From: an uncultured Pelagibacteraceae bacterium
GTDB lineage: Bacteria; Pseudomonadota; Alphaproteobacteria; Pelagibacterales; Pelagibacteraceae
DNA: 64,000 nucleotides
Direction of reading: 5' to 3'
Assembly (NCBI GenBank): GCA_902628195.1
Contig: CACOLY010000002.1
Coordinates: 22,631-86,630, forward strand
Shown here: positions 1 through 9,214 of the stretch, in pieces
How the letters are laid out: each line of letters starts with the position of its first letter
How positions within the stretch are numbered: position 1 is the stretch's first letter
Program-made: the position numbers and the translations under genes
The notes under the pieces: generated by a model
The model's database searches: none
The model's input: the letters and a program-made list of their open reading frames with translations, nothing else
What the model was told of the DNA's origin: nothing

Positions 1-1
1 G

Positions 2-1324
2 ATGTTTAGTAGCGGAAATACAAATAATATTGCTAAAGTTAATAAAAAAAATATATCTACAGAAGAATTTATTGATTATTTAAATAATTCAAGAGTACCT
101 CAAGAATATATAAGAGAAAATTTAGATAAAGGAATTATTCAAGAACTGTTAGCTGGTTTAATATCTTCTACTTTGTTAGATTTAGAAATTGAAAAACTTA
201 ATATATCAATTTCAAAAGATACTTTATTAAAACAAATTAAAACTAATAAAAATTTTTTAGATGAAAATGGAAATTTTCAAAGGATAAAATATGAAAAATT
301 TTTATTGGAGAATAATCAGTCTGCTGCTGGATTTGAACTAAGATTAAAAAAGAGAGAAGAACAAAAAAATTTATTTGATTATATTGGTGCTGGAACAATC
401 TCTCCTAAATTTTTATCAAAAAAATTATTTATTGAAGAAAATAAAAAACTTGAAATAGAATTTTTAAATTTAAAAAATTTGTATACAAAAAAAGAGGATA
501 TTACCGATAAAGAAATAAATAAATTCATTAAAGAGAATAATGATCAGTTAAAAGTTGAATATATTGATTTCAGTTATGTAGTTTTAAATCCCAAAAATTT
601 AATAGGTACAGATGATTTTAATCAAACCTTTTTTGATAAAATTGATGAAATTGATATTGATATTTCCAATGAAATCAATTTTAAATCAATTATATCAAAT
701 TTAGACATTGAGCCAATAAATGTTAAAAACTTTAAATTTTCAAAAGATAAAAATGAGATAGAGAAGAAAATTTTTGAATTGAGAAAAAATAAGATTGATC
801 TATTTGAAAATGAAAATGATTATATCCTCTATGAAATTCAAAATATTGATCAGAGAGAAGCTGATATAAATGATCAAGAAATAAAAAGTGAAATAATTGA
901 TATATTGGTGGAAAAAAATAAGTTCGATTACAATCAGCAATTATTAGAAAGGATAAATAATAAAGAATTTAATAGAAGTGAGTTTTCAAAAATTGGGAAA
1001 GATTCTATCCAAAAGATAGAATTAAATTCAATAAGAGATAATAAAAAATTTGAGATCAATTCTGTTAAATTATTATATTCCCTTCCTATCAATTCGTTCA
1101 CATTAATTAATGACGAGAAAAATGATATTTATTTAGCTATGATTAAAAATTTTAGAAATGAAAATATTAATATGAATAATGAAAATTTTAACGAATTTAT
1201 TAATAAACAAAATTCAAATAATAAAAAGAGTATTCTAAAATCTTATGATATGTTATTGAATGATAAATATAATATAACTTTAAATCAAAAAACAATCGAA
1301 CGAGTAAAAAATTATTTTCAATGA
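2..1324 (+). CDS. PpiD/SurA-like periplasmic chaperone (5' partial)
   Basis: Probable peptidyl-prolyl isomerase-type folding chaperone for outer-membrane and periplasmic proteins. The N-terminal end is cut by the window edge, so the expected membrane anchor is not visible. The remaining 440 residues start in the SurA_N-like helical region (…NIAKVNKKNISTEEFIDYL…), which is typical of PpiD just after its transmembrane helix. I see no clear rotamase (parvulin) core with its usual motifs, so the catalytic domain may be degenerate. Its stop overlaps the trpE start (ATGA), so it is co-transcribed with the trp operon; a PpiD/SurA-like gene before trpE is common in alphaproteobacteria. The family call is moderate, the coding call is strong. 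Confidence 0.75.
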   Translation: MFSSGNTNNIAKVNKKNISTEEFIDYLNNSRVPQEYIRENLDKGIIQELLAGLISSTLLDLEIEKLNISISKDTLLKQIKTNKNFLDENGNFQRIKYEKFLLENNQSAAGFELRLKKREEQKNLFDYIGAGTISPKFLSKKLFIEENKKLEIEFLNLKNLYTKKEDITDKEINKFIKENNDQLKVEYIDFSYVVLNPKNLIGTDDFNQTFFDKIDEIDIDISNEINFKSIISNLDIEPINVKNFKFSKDKNEIEKKIFELRKNKIDLFENENDYILYEIQNIDQREADINDQEIKSEIIDILVEKNKFDYNQQLLERINNKEFNRSEFSKIGKDSIQKIELNSIRDNKKFEINSVKLLYSLPINSFTLINDEKNDIYLAMIKNFRNENINMNNENFNEFINKQNSNNKKSILKSYDMLLNDKYNITLNQKTIERVKNYFQ

Positions 1325-2781
1325 TTATTAATCGAAGCTTCAAAGATTTTAAGTTTCGACATAGAAGCAAACAAAATCAGATAATATTTACCTCAAAAAA
1401 AGTTAAAAAAGATGAAGAGATTAGGAATCTAATAGATAATTTTTTAATCGAGAAAAATAGTTTTATTTTTGAGTCAGTTGAAAAAGGTAAAATTAAAGGT
1501 AGATATACTATTTTTGGTAAAAATCCTGATAAAATTTGGGAGTTTAACAATAATAACTCATATCAAATAAAAAATAAAAAAAGAGTTCTATTGAAAGAAA
1601 AACCAGAACATCTAATTGAAAAAATTATTGAAGAGTTCAAATTTGAAACTCCCAAAAATTTACCAAAAATTTGCTCTTTAATATCAGGTTTTTTCTCTTA
1701 TGACGCTATTAGATATATAGAAAAAATTCCTAATAACTGTAAAAATGATTTAAAATTACCAGATGTAAGACTTTTACGCCCTAGAACTCTTGTGATTCAT
1801 GATAATTTTAAAAAAGAGATTTTTTTTATAAACAATATTTTTAAAGATGAAAAAATAAATAATTATCAAAATAGATATAGTGAAATTAAATCAGAACTTA
1901 ACAAACTATTAATTCAGTCTTCAATAAAAAATCTTCACAATACTGTAAATATTAAATCAAAAAATATTAAAGTAAAATCAAATACATCTAAAAATAGATT
2001 TATTAAAATGGTTAAAAAGGCAAAAAAATACATTCAATTAGGAGATATCTTTCAAGTAGTTTTAAGTCAAAGATTTGAAGCAAATCTAACTAAAAAGCCA
2101 ATAGACATTTATAAAAAACTTAGAGTAACAAATCCTTCTCCTTTTATGTTTTTCTTTAATTTTAGTGATTTTCAAATAATTGGAGCTAGTCCAGAAATAT
2201 TAGTTAGATTAAGAGATAATAATATAACTGTAAGACCCATAGCTGGAACTAGACCTAGAGGAAAAAGTTCTAAAGAAGATCGATTTTATGAAAAAGATTT
2301 ACTTAATGACAAAAAAGAACTTTCTGAACATTTAATGCTTTTAGATTTGGGAAGAAACGATGCTGGTAAAGTAAGTAAAATTAATACAGTTAAGGTAACA
2401 GAAAGTTTTATAATTGAGAGATATTCACATGTAATGCATATTGTTTCAAATGTAGTTGGTAAATATAATAAAAAATTCTCTAAATTTAAATCACTCTTAG
2501 CTGGTTTTCCTGCAGGGACAGTCTCGGGAGCGCCAAAAATAAGAGCTATGGAGATTATTGATGAATTAGAAACGTCTAAAAGAAAAGTTTATGCTGGCGG
2601 TATCGGTTATTTTTCTGCAAATGGTGAATTTGATACATGTATAGCTTTAAGAACAGCTGTTGCTAAAAAAAATAAATTCTATGTTCAAGCTGGCGCTGGA
2701 ATAGTTGCGGATAGTAAACCAATTAACGAATATAACGAAACAATTAATAAAGCAAAAGCTTTAATAAATGCATTAAAATGA
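1321..2781 (+). CDS. trpE: Anthranilate synthase component I
   Basis: Converts chorismate plus ammonia (or glutamine, with TrpG) to anthranilate, the first committed step of tryptophan synthesis in the cytoplasm. The 486-residue length is normal. The chorismate-binding domain is complete: LLDLGRNDAGKV, GTVSGAPKIRAMEIIDELE and the C-terminal QAGAGIVADS are all present. The N-terminal ES-x(6)-GRYTIFG segment matches the region that forms the tryptophan feedback site in the family, so allosteric inhibition is probably kept. The start overlaps the upstream stop and the stop overlaps trpG by 4 bp, which suggests translational coupling. There is no leader peptide or attenuator between it and the upstream gene. 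Confidence 0.97.
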   Translation: MIINRSFKDFKFRHRSKQNQIIFTSKKVKKDEEIRNLIDNFLIEKNSFIFESVEKGKIKGRYTIFGKNPDKIWEFNNNNSYQIKNKKRVLLKEKPEHLIEKIIEEFKFETPKNLPKICSLISGFFSYDAIRYIEKIPNNCKNDLKLPDVRLLRPRTLVIHDNFKKEIFFINNIFKDEKINNYQNRYSEIKSELNKLLIQSSIKNLHNTVNIKSKNIKVKSNTSKNRFIKMVKKAKKYIQLGDIFQVVLSQRFEANLTKKPIDIYKKLRVTNPSPFMFFFNFSDFQIIGASPEILVRLRDNNITVRPIAGTRPRGKSSKEDRFYEKDLLNDKKELSEHLMLLDLGRNDAGKVSKINTVKVTESFIIERYSHVMHIVSNVVGKYNKKFSKFKSLLAGFPAGTVSGAPKIRAMEIIDELETSKRKVYAGGIGYFSANGEFDTCIALRTAVAKKNKFYVQAGAGIVADSKPINEYNETINKAKALINALK

Positions 2782-3353
2782 AAAAAATAATTTTAATTGA
2801 TAATTATGATAGTTTTACTTTTAATCTCTATCATTATCTTTCTTCATTAAAAGTAAATGTTGATGTAATAAGAAATGATCAAATTACTTCTAACGAAATT
2901 TTAAAAAGAAAATATCATAAAATTGTTATTTCTCCTGGTCCCGGGAATCCGAGTCAATCTGGTAATTGTCTTAAAATTGTCAAATCTTTATACAAAAAAA
3001 TGCCAATACTTGGAGTTTGTTTAGGTCACCAAATAATAGGACAAGTATTTGGGTCAAAAATAGTTCAGGCTAAAAAACTAATGCACGGAAAAACTAGTAA
3101 GATATTGTCAAAAAAAATAGGTATATTAAATAATCTTCCGAATATATTCGAAGCAACCAGATATCATAGCTTAATCATTGATAAAAAATCATTGTCTAAG
3201 GATCTTAAGATAACTGCTGAAACTAAAGAAGGCTTAATTATGGGTGTTCAACACAAGAAATATAATGTTCATGGAGTACAATTTCACCCTGAAAGTATTA
3301 AAACTAAAATAGGTATTAAAATTTTAAAAAACTTTATTAATATTAAAGCTTAA
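2778..3353 (+). CDS. trpG: Anthranilate synthase component II (glutamine amidotransferase)
   Basis: Class I glutamine amidotransferase that supplies ammonia from glutamine to TrpE. The 191-residue protein has the expected landmarks: ISPGPGNP oxyanion region near residue 51, nucleophile Cys81 in GVCLGHQ, and the His170/Glu172 pair in GVQFHPES. It is a stand-alone subunit, not fused to TrpE or TrpD. In some bacteria such a subunit also serves p-aminobenzoate synthase; no pabB is visible here, so dual use cannot be judged. It overlaps trpE by 4 bp and shares one base with the trpD start. Confidence 0.97.
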   Translation: MKKIILIDNYDSFTFNLYHYLSSLKVNVDVIRNDQITSNEILKRKYHKIVISPGPGNPSQSGNCLKIVKSLYKKMPILGVCLGHQIIGQVFGSKIVQAKKLMHGKTSKILSKKIGILNNLPNIFEATRYHSLIIDKKSLSKDLKITAETKEGLIMGVQHKKYNVHGVQFHPESIKTKIGIKILKNFINIKA

Positions 3354-4345
3354 TGAAACAATTTATAGAAAAAATAAAAAATAAAAAAGATTTATCTTTT
3401 GAAGAAAGTAAGTCAGCTTTTGAAATATTGATGGAAGGTAAAGCAGAAGACCAAGAAATATATGATTTTTTGACACTATTATCAGCTAAAGGTGAGGCTT
3501 CAGATGAAATAGCTGGTGGAGTTTATGTTCTAAGAAATAAGTCTAAAAGAGTTAATGTAGAAGATTGTGTAGATACATGTGGTACCGGTGGAGATGGTAT
3601 GAATACACTAAATATTTCTACAGCATCAGCATTATTACTTGCTAGTATGGGTGTTAAAGTGGCAAAGCATGGAAATAAGGCTGTGTCCTCTAAATGTGGA
3701 TCTGGTGACGTTTTAGAGACTTTAAATATAAAAATAAATTTAGAACCAAAAGATATTGAAGATCAAATTTATAAAAATAATTTTGGTTTTATGTTTGCAC
3801 CAAATTATCATAGTGCAATGAGATTTGTTGGACCAACTAGAAAAAAAATTGGAAAAAGAACAATTTTTAATATGATTGGACCATTAAGTAGTCCTGCTTT
3901 AGTAAAGAGACAAGTTGTTGGTGTTTTTGATAAAAAACTCTTAAAAATATTTGCAAATGCTTTGAATAATTTAGATATTAAATTTGCATGGATTGTAAAT
4001 AGTGAAGATGGTTTAGATGAAATTTCACCTTATGCGAAAACGAATGTTATTCAATTAAAAGATAATAAAATTTCTGAAATAATAATTGATCCAGTAAAAT
4101 TAGGTGTAAATGCAGATAAATTTGAGAATCTTGTTGGTAATGACGCAAAATTTAATGCGGATAAGATGATAGATATATTTAAAGGAGAAGACAATGACTT
4201 TTCTAAAGCCGTATGTTTAAATGCTGCTGCCGGTCTAATTATAAATGAGTCTCATAAAAATTTTATCGATGCATATAAAAATGCCAGAGAACATATTTTA
4301 TCTAATAAAGTAATTAAACATTTAGAAAAAATTCAAAATGGCTAA
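3353..4345 (+). CDS. trpD: Anthranilate phosphoribosyltransferase
   Basis: Transfers the phosphoribosyl group of PRPP to anthranilate, the second step of the tryptophan pathway. The 330-residue protein carries the PRPP-binding GTGGDGMNTLNIST loop, the KHGNKAVSSKCGSGDVLE segment and the anthranilate-site motif around MRFVGPTRKKIGKRTIFN. It starts directly on the last base of the trpG stop (TAATG) and overlaps trpC by 8 bp, so it is tightly coupled in the operon. Nothing unusual in length or motifs. Confidence 0.97.
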   Translation: MKQFIEKIKNKKDLSFEESKSAFEILMEGKAEDQEIYDFLTLLSAKGEASDEIAGGVYVLRNKSKRVNVEDCVDTCGTGGDGMNTLNISTASALLLASMGVKVAKHGNKAVSSKCGSGDVLETLNIKINLEPKDIEDQIYKNNFGFMFAPNYHSAMRFVGPTRKKIGKRTIFNMIGPLSSPALVKRQVVGVFDKKLLKIFANALNNLDIKFAWIVNSEDGLDEISPYAKTNVIQLKDNKISEIIIDPVKLGVNADKFENLVGNDAKFNADKMIDIFKGEDNDFSKAVCLNAAAGLIINESHKNFIDAYKNAREHILSNKVIKHLEKIQNG

Positions 4346-5129
4346 AAATATTCTTGAAAAAATAATAGAAAAAAAAGCTGGAAAAATAGCTAATTTGAAA
4401 AAAACTATCTCATTGAATTCATTAGATGAATTGATTGATATAAATAAATCATTTATAGATTTTAAAAAAAAAATTGAAGATAACATAAAAAATAATAAAT
4501 TTTCAATTATTGCTGAAATTAAAAAAGCAAGTCCTTCAGCGGGTATAATTATTCAAAATTATGATCCTATTCAAATAGCTACTAAATATAATTCAAACAA
4601 AGCAACTTGTTTATCAGTACTAACAGAAGAAGATTTTTTTTTAGGAAATCTTATGCATATTAGTAAAATTAAACAAAAAATTAATTTACCAATTCTTTGC
4701 AAAGATTTTTTTATAGACAAATTTCAGGTACCATTAGCAAAAAGTTATGGTGCTGATGCAATCTTAATTATATTGGCCGGTGTTAGTGAAAGCCTTGCAA
4801 ATGATCTATATGAAGAAGCTTTAAGACTAAATATGTCTATCATAGTTGAAGTGCATACAGTTGATGAGGCAAAGAAAGCTCTTAAATTTAAAAATGCTTT
4901 GATTGGTATTAATAATAGAAATCTAAAAACTCTGGAGACAGACATAAATACAACTTTTGATATTCATGATGTATTAGTTAATCATCCCGGTCCTTTAATC
5001 TCTGAGAGCGGAATTAAAACTAAAGATGAACTCATACAATTATCTAACAAAACCTCTATTAAAACTTTTTTAATCGGTGAATCACTTTTGAAAAATTTAG
5101 AGAATAATTCAATTTTTTCAGTTCTTTAG
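4338..5129 (+). CDS. trpC: Indole-3-glycerol phosphate synthase
   Basis: A TIM-barrel enzyme that closes CDRP to indole-3-glycerol phosphate. The 263-residue monofunctional form (no TrpF fusion) shows IIAEIKKASPSAG with the catalytic Lys, CLSVLTEEDFFLGNL, INNRNLKT and ISESGI. It is the last trp gene of this cluster; trpF, trpB and trpA are not in the window and are presumably elsewhere. In many alphaproteobacteria moaC and moeA follow; here trpC is followed by an 88-bp gap and lexA. Confidence 0.96.
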   Translation: MAKNILEKIIEKKAGKIANLKKTISLNSLDELIDINKSFIDFKKKIEDNIKNNKFSIIAEIKKASPSAGIIIQNYDPIQIATKYNSNKATCLSVLTEEDFFLGNLMHISKIKQKINLPILCKDFFIDKFQVPLAKSYGADAILIILAGVSESLANDLYEEALRLNMSIIVEVHTVDEAKKALKFKNALIGINNRNLKTLETDINTTFDIHDVLVNHPGPLISESGIKTKDELIQLSNKTSIKTFLIGESLLKNLENNSIFSVL

Positions 5130-5164
5130 TCAAATAAACCCATATTTTATTAACTTTTTTACTA

Positions 5165-5193
5165 TTGAGAATTATAGAGAACTTTTGTAGAAC
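5165..5193 (+). promoter_or_regulatory. lexA promoter with LexA (SOS) box
   Basis: GAAC-N7-GAAC at 5179-5193 (gaac ttttgta gaac) is the reverse complement of the alphaproteobacterial LexA operator GTTC-N7-GTTC. It lies on a plausible sigma-70 promoter: TTGAGA at 5165-5170, a 17-bp spacer, and TAGAAC at 5188-5193. Bound LexA would therefore cover the spacer and -10. A further GTTC at 5212-5215 precedes the lexA ATG. The operator is seen directly; autorepression is inferred from the family. Confidence 0.75.
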
Positions 5194-5217
5194 AGATTTT
5201 GTACGATATTTGTTCTT

Positions 5218-5895
5218 ATGCTAACAAAAAAACAAAAAAACCTACTCTTATTTATCAACAAGAAGTTGAGAAGTTCAGGTGTATCTCCTTCTTATGAAGA
5301 AATGAAACAGTCATTAAATTTAAAATCAAAATCTGGGATTCATAGATTAATAAGTGCTTTAGAAGAAAGAGGATTTATCAAAAGATTGGCCCATAAGGCT
5401 AGAGCTCTTGAGGTTGTTAAATTACCAGAAACTGCATCTGCAAATGATATTTTTAATAATTTTTCACCAAGTGTAATTAAGGGTGGCTTGGATGATGAAA
5501 AGCCATTTTCAGATGAAAATGAAGTCCCAGTTTTAGGAAAAATAGCGGCAGGAACTCCTGTTGAGGCTATTCAAAATGAAGTTTCAAGAATACCTTTGCC
5601 AAATAATTTAGAAAAAAATGGTGATTATTTTGGTCTTAAAGTTCAAGGTGACTCTATGATTGAAGCAGGAATTCATGAAGGTGATACAGTTATAATAAAA
5701 AGAACGGATACGGCAGATAATGGAAAAATTGTTGTTGCTTTAATTGACGAACATGAAGCAATGTTGAAAAGAATTAGAAAAAAAGGAAAAGTTATAGCCT
5801 TAGAAAGTGCAAACAAAAACTACGAAACAAAAATTTTTGGACCAGATAGAGTAAAAGTTCAAGGTGTATTGGTATCTTTATATAGAAACTTCTAG
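5218..5895 (+). CDS. lexA: SOS transcriptional repressor LexA
   Basis: Represses DNA-damage genes and self-cleaves when RecA filaments form. The 225-residue protein has an N-terminal winged helix (residues 1-66, including GVSPSYEEMKQSLNLKSKSGIHRLI), a linker of about 35 residues, and the S24 peptidase domain. The self-cleavage Ala111-Gly112 sits in GKIAAGTP, the nucleophile is Ser146 in GDSM, and the general base is Lys184 in AMLKRI, so autoproteolysis should work. The start is chosen because the SOS box and promoter lie just upstream. gltX follows after 22 bp and is probably co-transcribed. Confidence 0.96.
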   Translation: MLTKKQKNLLLFINKKLRSSGVSPSYEEMKQSLNLKSKSGIHRLISALEERGFIKRLAHKARALEVVKLPETASANDIFNNFSPSVIKGGLDDEKPFSDENEVPVLGKIAAGTPVEAIQNEVSRIPLPNNLEKNGDYFGLKVQGDSMIEAGIHEGDTVIIKRTDTADNGKIVVALIDEHEAMLKRIRKKGKVIALESANKNYETKIFGPDRVKVQGVLVSLYRNF

Positions 5896-5917
5896 AAAAA
5901 TAGTCTAAATAAACAGA

Positions 5918-7318
5918 ATGAAGAAAGTAGCAACTAGATTTGCTCCTTCCCCTACAGGGCCTTTGCACATTGGAGGAGTAAGGACAGCATTATTCAATTG
6001 GTTATATTCAAAAAACCATAATGGTAATTTTTATTTAAGAATTGAAGATACAGATAAAGAAAGATCTAAAGATGAGTATAAAAAACAAATTATACAATCT
6101 CTTAAATGGATCGGTATAAATCATGATGGTGAAGAATATATTCAATCAAAAAAGATAGATAACCACATAAAAGTTGCTAACGAATTACTAAAAAATGGTT
6201 TTGCTTATAAGTGCTATTGTTCAAATGAAGAAATCGAAGAACAAAAAAAAAGAGCAAAACAAAAAAAAATACCATACGTTTATGATCGAAAATGGAGAGA
6301 CAAAGATGAAAAAGAGGCTCCAAAAGATATTCATCCAGTTATAAGGTTTAAAAGTAAAATAGAGGGAACATCAATATTAAAAGATTTAGTTCAAGGTAAT
6401 GTTGAAATAGAAAATAAAACTATAGAGGATTTTGTTATTTTAAGAAATGATGGTTCACCTACGTATAATTTATCTGCTTCTGTAGATGATCATCAAATGA
6501 ATATGACACACATAATTAGAGGCGATGACCATAAAATAAATACTTTTAAACAAATACAAATATATGAAGCTATGAAATGGGAACTGCCCTCTTTTGCCCA
6601 TATCCCTTTGATACATACAATTGATGGTAAAAAGTTATCAAAAAGAGATAAGGCATCAACTTTAGATGATTATTCTAAGATTGGTATAATGCCAGATGCA
6701 CTAAGAAACTATCTTTTAAGATTAGGCTGGTCTTTTAAAGATAAAGAAATATTTTCATTAGAGGAAAGTATAAAATATTTTAATATAGAGGGAATAGGTA
6801 AATCTCCATCAAAATTAGATATGAGCCGAATTCTATCTATGAATGAACACTATATTAAGAATATAAATGAAAGAGATTTATTTGATCAATTTATAAATTA
6901 CTGTCAATTATTTAAAAATGGAATTAAAAAAGATAAAAAAGATAAAATCAAAAAATCCTTATCTATTCTTAAAAATAAAGCAAAAACTTTAGAAGATATA
7001 TTTAATAATTGCCAATATATTGTTGAGGATGAGGTAAATTTCAATCAAGAAGATTTGTCATTAATTGATGATAAAGCAAAAAAAATAATCTCAGAATTTT
7101 ATAAGAAGTTTAAAGAATTAAATGAGTTGAATAGAGACAATTTGGAACCGATAGTTCAAGAATTAATTAAAAAAAATAACACAAACTTTAAAGGAGTAGG
7201 ACAACCCTTAAGAATAGCTTTGACTGGATCAAAATTTGGACCTGGTATTTATGATATAATCATATCACTTGGTAAAGATGATGTAGAAAAAAGGTTAACT
7301 GATAAGACTATTTCCTAA
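5918..7318 (+). CDS. gltX: Glutamyl-tRNA synthetase
   Basis: Class I aminoacyl-tRNA synthetase that charges tRNA with glutamate. It is 466 residues long, with the HIGH-type PLHIGGVRTALFNWL near residue 16, the KMSKS-type KKLSKRD near 245, and the C-terminal GPGIYDIIISLGKD found in bacterial GltX. Many alphaproteobacteria mischarge tRNA-Gln with a GltX and then use GatCAB; only one synthetase gene is visible here, so its specificity cannot be settled. Its 3' end overlaps the convergent lpxB by 24 bp. Confidence 0.96.
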   Translation: MKKVATRFAPSPTGPLHIGGVRTALFNWLYSKNHNGNFYLRIEDTDKERSKDEYKKQIIQSLKWIGINHDGEEYIQSKKIDNHIKVANELLKNGFAYKCYCSNEEIEEQKKRAKQKKIPYVYDRKWRDKDEKEAPKDIHPVIRFKSKIEGTSILKDLVQGNVEIENKTIEDFVILRNDGSPTYNLSASVDDHQMNMTHIIRGDDHKINTFKQIQIYEAMKWELPSFAHIPLIHTIDGKKLSKRDKASTLDDYSKIGIMPDALRNYLLRLGWSFKDKEIFSLEESIKYFNIEGIGKSPSKLDMSRILSMNEHYIKNINERDLFDQFINYCQLFKNGIKKDKKDKIKKSLSILKNKAKTLEDIFNNCQYIVEDEVNFNQEDLSLIDDKAKKIISEFYKKFKELNELNRDNLEPIVQELIKKNNTNFKGVGQPLRIALTGSKFGPGIYDIIISLGKDDVEKRLTDKTIS

Positions 7319-8431
7319 AATTATAGCAACTTCATTTGATGAAGATGTTTTAGATCGAATACCTTCTAAAGTTTTATTACATTGTTCCAATTGTTTTTTT
7401 CCAATTTCAGGATTTCTAAGCATGTATTTGACTGAATTATAAATTTCTTTTGCATTACACTCGCCTTGTAATAACTCGGGAATTACCTCTTTATCATTTA
7501 TAATATTTATAATATTTGCATATTTTACATTTACTAATAATTTAAAAATCATAAAATTTATAAAACTAAGCTTATAAATAATTATTGAGGGAACATTTGA
7601 ATTGCAAACTTGTAAGGATACTGTTCCAGATTTACACACAGCAAAAATAGAGTTTGTTAATATTTCTTTTTTTAGATTTTCATCCGAAATAATATCAACA
7701 TTTTTTAGATCTTTATTTTTAATAAAATCAACTAAGTGGTCTTTATTTTCATCTGTTGCATGAAAAACAAAACTATAATTAGAGTCTTTACTATTCATCA
7801 TATTTATAAAGTCAATTAATATTGGTACGAGAACACTTGTTTCGGATTTACGACTACCTGGCATAATAGATATTATTTTTTTATTTTTTGATATGAAATT
7901 ATTAATATCAGTTTTATTGGTATCCAAATCCTCGATTAGAGGGTGTCCAACAAATGTATTTTTTATGTTTTCTTCATCAAAATATTTTTTTTCAAAATCA
8001 AATAATAAAAGTATATGATCTATGAATTTCTTTATCTTTTTTACTCTACTTTTGCGCCAAATCCATACTTGAGGAGCCACATAATGAATAGTTTTAATTT
8101 TAGGATTTTTTTTTTTTACTATTTCGGATACCCTTAATGTAAAATCTGGACTATCAACACTAAATAAAATATCTGGATTGAATTTTAAGATCTCATTAAC
8201 TGTTTGATTAATTTTTTTTTTTATCTTAAATATATTTAATAAAACACTTGTAAAACCCAAATATGTAATCTCTTTCAATTCAAAGATAGATTTAATTCCT
8301 ATTTTTTTTAGATTTGAACCCCCAACAGACAAATATTCAATATCACTGTAATTTTTCTTAAGTTTTGATATTGCGGTTGATGCTAATTTATCACCAGATG
8401 GTTCTCCTGTTAATATAAATATTTTTTTCAT
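7295..8431 (-). CDS. lpxB: Lipid-A-disaccharide synthase
   Basis: A GT-B glycosyltransferase that joins UDP-2,3-diacylglucosamine and lipid X into the lipid A disaccharide at the inner face of the cytoplasmic membrane. The 378-residue length is normal. Family motifs include LTGEPSGDKLAS at the N-terminus, APQVWIWRKSR, PGSRKSE and CKSGTVSLQV. It is the last gene of the long minus-strand envelope operon, overlaps lpxI by 4 bp, and its end overlaps gltX on the other strand. Confidence 0.95.
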   Translation of the reverse strand: MKKIFILTGEPSGDKLASTAISKLKKNYSDIEYLSVGGSNLKKIGIKSIFELKEITYLGFTSVLLNIFKIKKKINQTVNEILKFNPDILFSVDSPDFTLRVSEIVKKKNPKIKTIHYVAPQVWIWRKSRVKKIKKFIDHILLLFDFEKKYFDEENIKNTFVGHPLIEDLDTNKTDINNFISKNKKIISIMPGSRKSETSVLVPILIDFINMMNSKDSNYSFVFHATDENKDHLVDFIKNKDLKNVDIISDENLKKEILTNSIFAVCKSGTVSLQVCNSNVPSIIIYKLSFINFMIFKLLVNVKYANIINIINDKEVIPELLQGECNAKEIYNSVKYMLRNPEIGKKQLEQCNKTLEGIRSKTSSSNEVAIILGNSLIS

Positions 8432-9213
8432 CTTATTGAAATGAAGATTTTGTTTTTATTAGCAAATTTTAGACATTTAATTTTATCTAAGAAAATATTT
8501 TTTTTAGGTTTTAAAACTATTCCTTTTAATCCATTTTTTTTACAATCTTTAAGAGTTTGAAGTCCTATTGTAGGTAAATCCATTCTTAAATCTTGTCTTT
8601 TTTTTGGATACTTTATTAAAATACCACCAGAATTATTCTTTGATTTGTAAAGCATTTTTTTTGTTCCTCTATTATCTTCTTTAGAAATAATTTTATTGTC
8701 TTTAACTATCAATGCTTGAACATGATCTAAACTATTGGATTTACTCAAAAATTTTATACCTTTATTTATAGATGTAATATCTCTCAATGAAGGTTTTAAC
8801 TTTGTTAAATTTCCTTTTTTGACAGCTAATTCAGGGTTGAAATAAATTGAGCTAATAACTTTAATTTTTTCATTATTAAGAATTTTAATTATTGCTTTAA
8901 TAATAGCTGCATCACCTAATTTTGCGGCTCTTATAACACTTGGCATATAATATATGCCCTTAAAATCTAATCTTAAAGACGAAAATTTTGGCTTAGCAAT
9001 TTTTCCTGCAAAAAGGACTTTATTAGATTTTTTTTCTTTTATTAGATTTATTATTTCTCCGAATCTTCCAATACTAATTCTGTGGGAGTTTTGATCCTTT
9101 TTAAACTTACCTTTTTTAGAGAAATCAATTATAAAATATTTCTTTTTTTTTCTTTTGATCTTGTTAAGTACAATATTTGAAAAATCTGTATCTCCTAAGA
9201 ATAATCCAATCAT
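8428..9213 (-). CDS. lpxI: UDP-2,3-diacylglucosamine pyrophosphatase LpxI (DUF1009)
   Basis: Hydrolyses UDP-2,3-diacylglucosamine to lipid X, the step done by LpxH in E. coli. The 261-residue protein matches the DUF1009/LpxI family, with the N-terminal IGLFLGDTDF and the C-terminal MDLPTIGLQTLKDCKKNGLKG block. Its place between lpxA and lpxB is the standard alphaproteobacterial LpxI context, which supports the call strongly. There is a 1-bp gap to lpxA and a 4-bp overlap with lpxB. Confidence 0.9.
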   Translation of the reverse strand: MIGLFLGDTDFSNIVLNKIKRKKKKYFIIDFSKKGKFKKDQNSHRISIGRFGEIINLIKEKKSNKVLFAGKIAKPKFSSLRLDFKGIYYMPSVIRAAKLGDAAIIKAIIKILNNEKIKVISSIYFNPELAVKKGNLTKLKPSLRDITSINKGIKFLSKSNSLDHVQALIVKDNKIISKEDNRGTKKMLYKSKNNSGGILIKYPKKRQDLRMDLPTIGLQTLKDCKKNGLKGIVLKPKKNIFLDKIKCLKFANKNKIFISIR

Positions 9214-9214
9214 T

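Noticed and set aside
1-1324. A trp leader peptide/attenuator before trpE
   Set aside because: trpE overlaps the stop of the upstream gene, leaving no leader; the region before that gene is outside the window.
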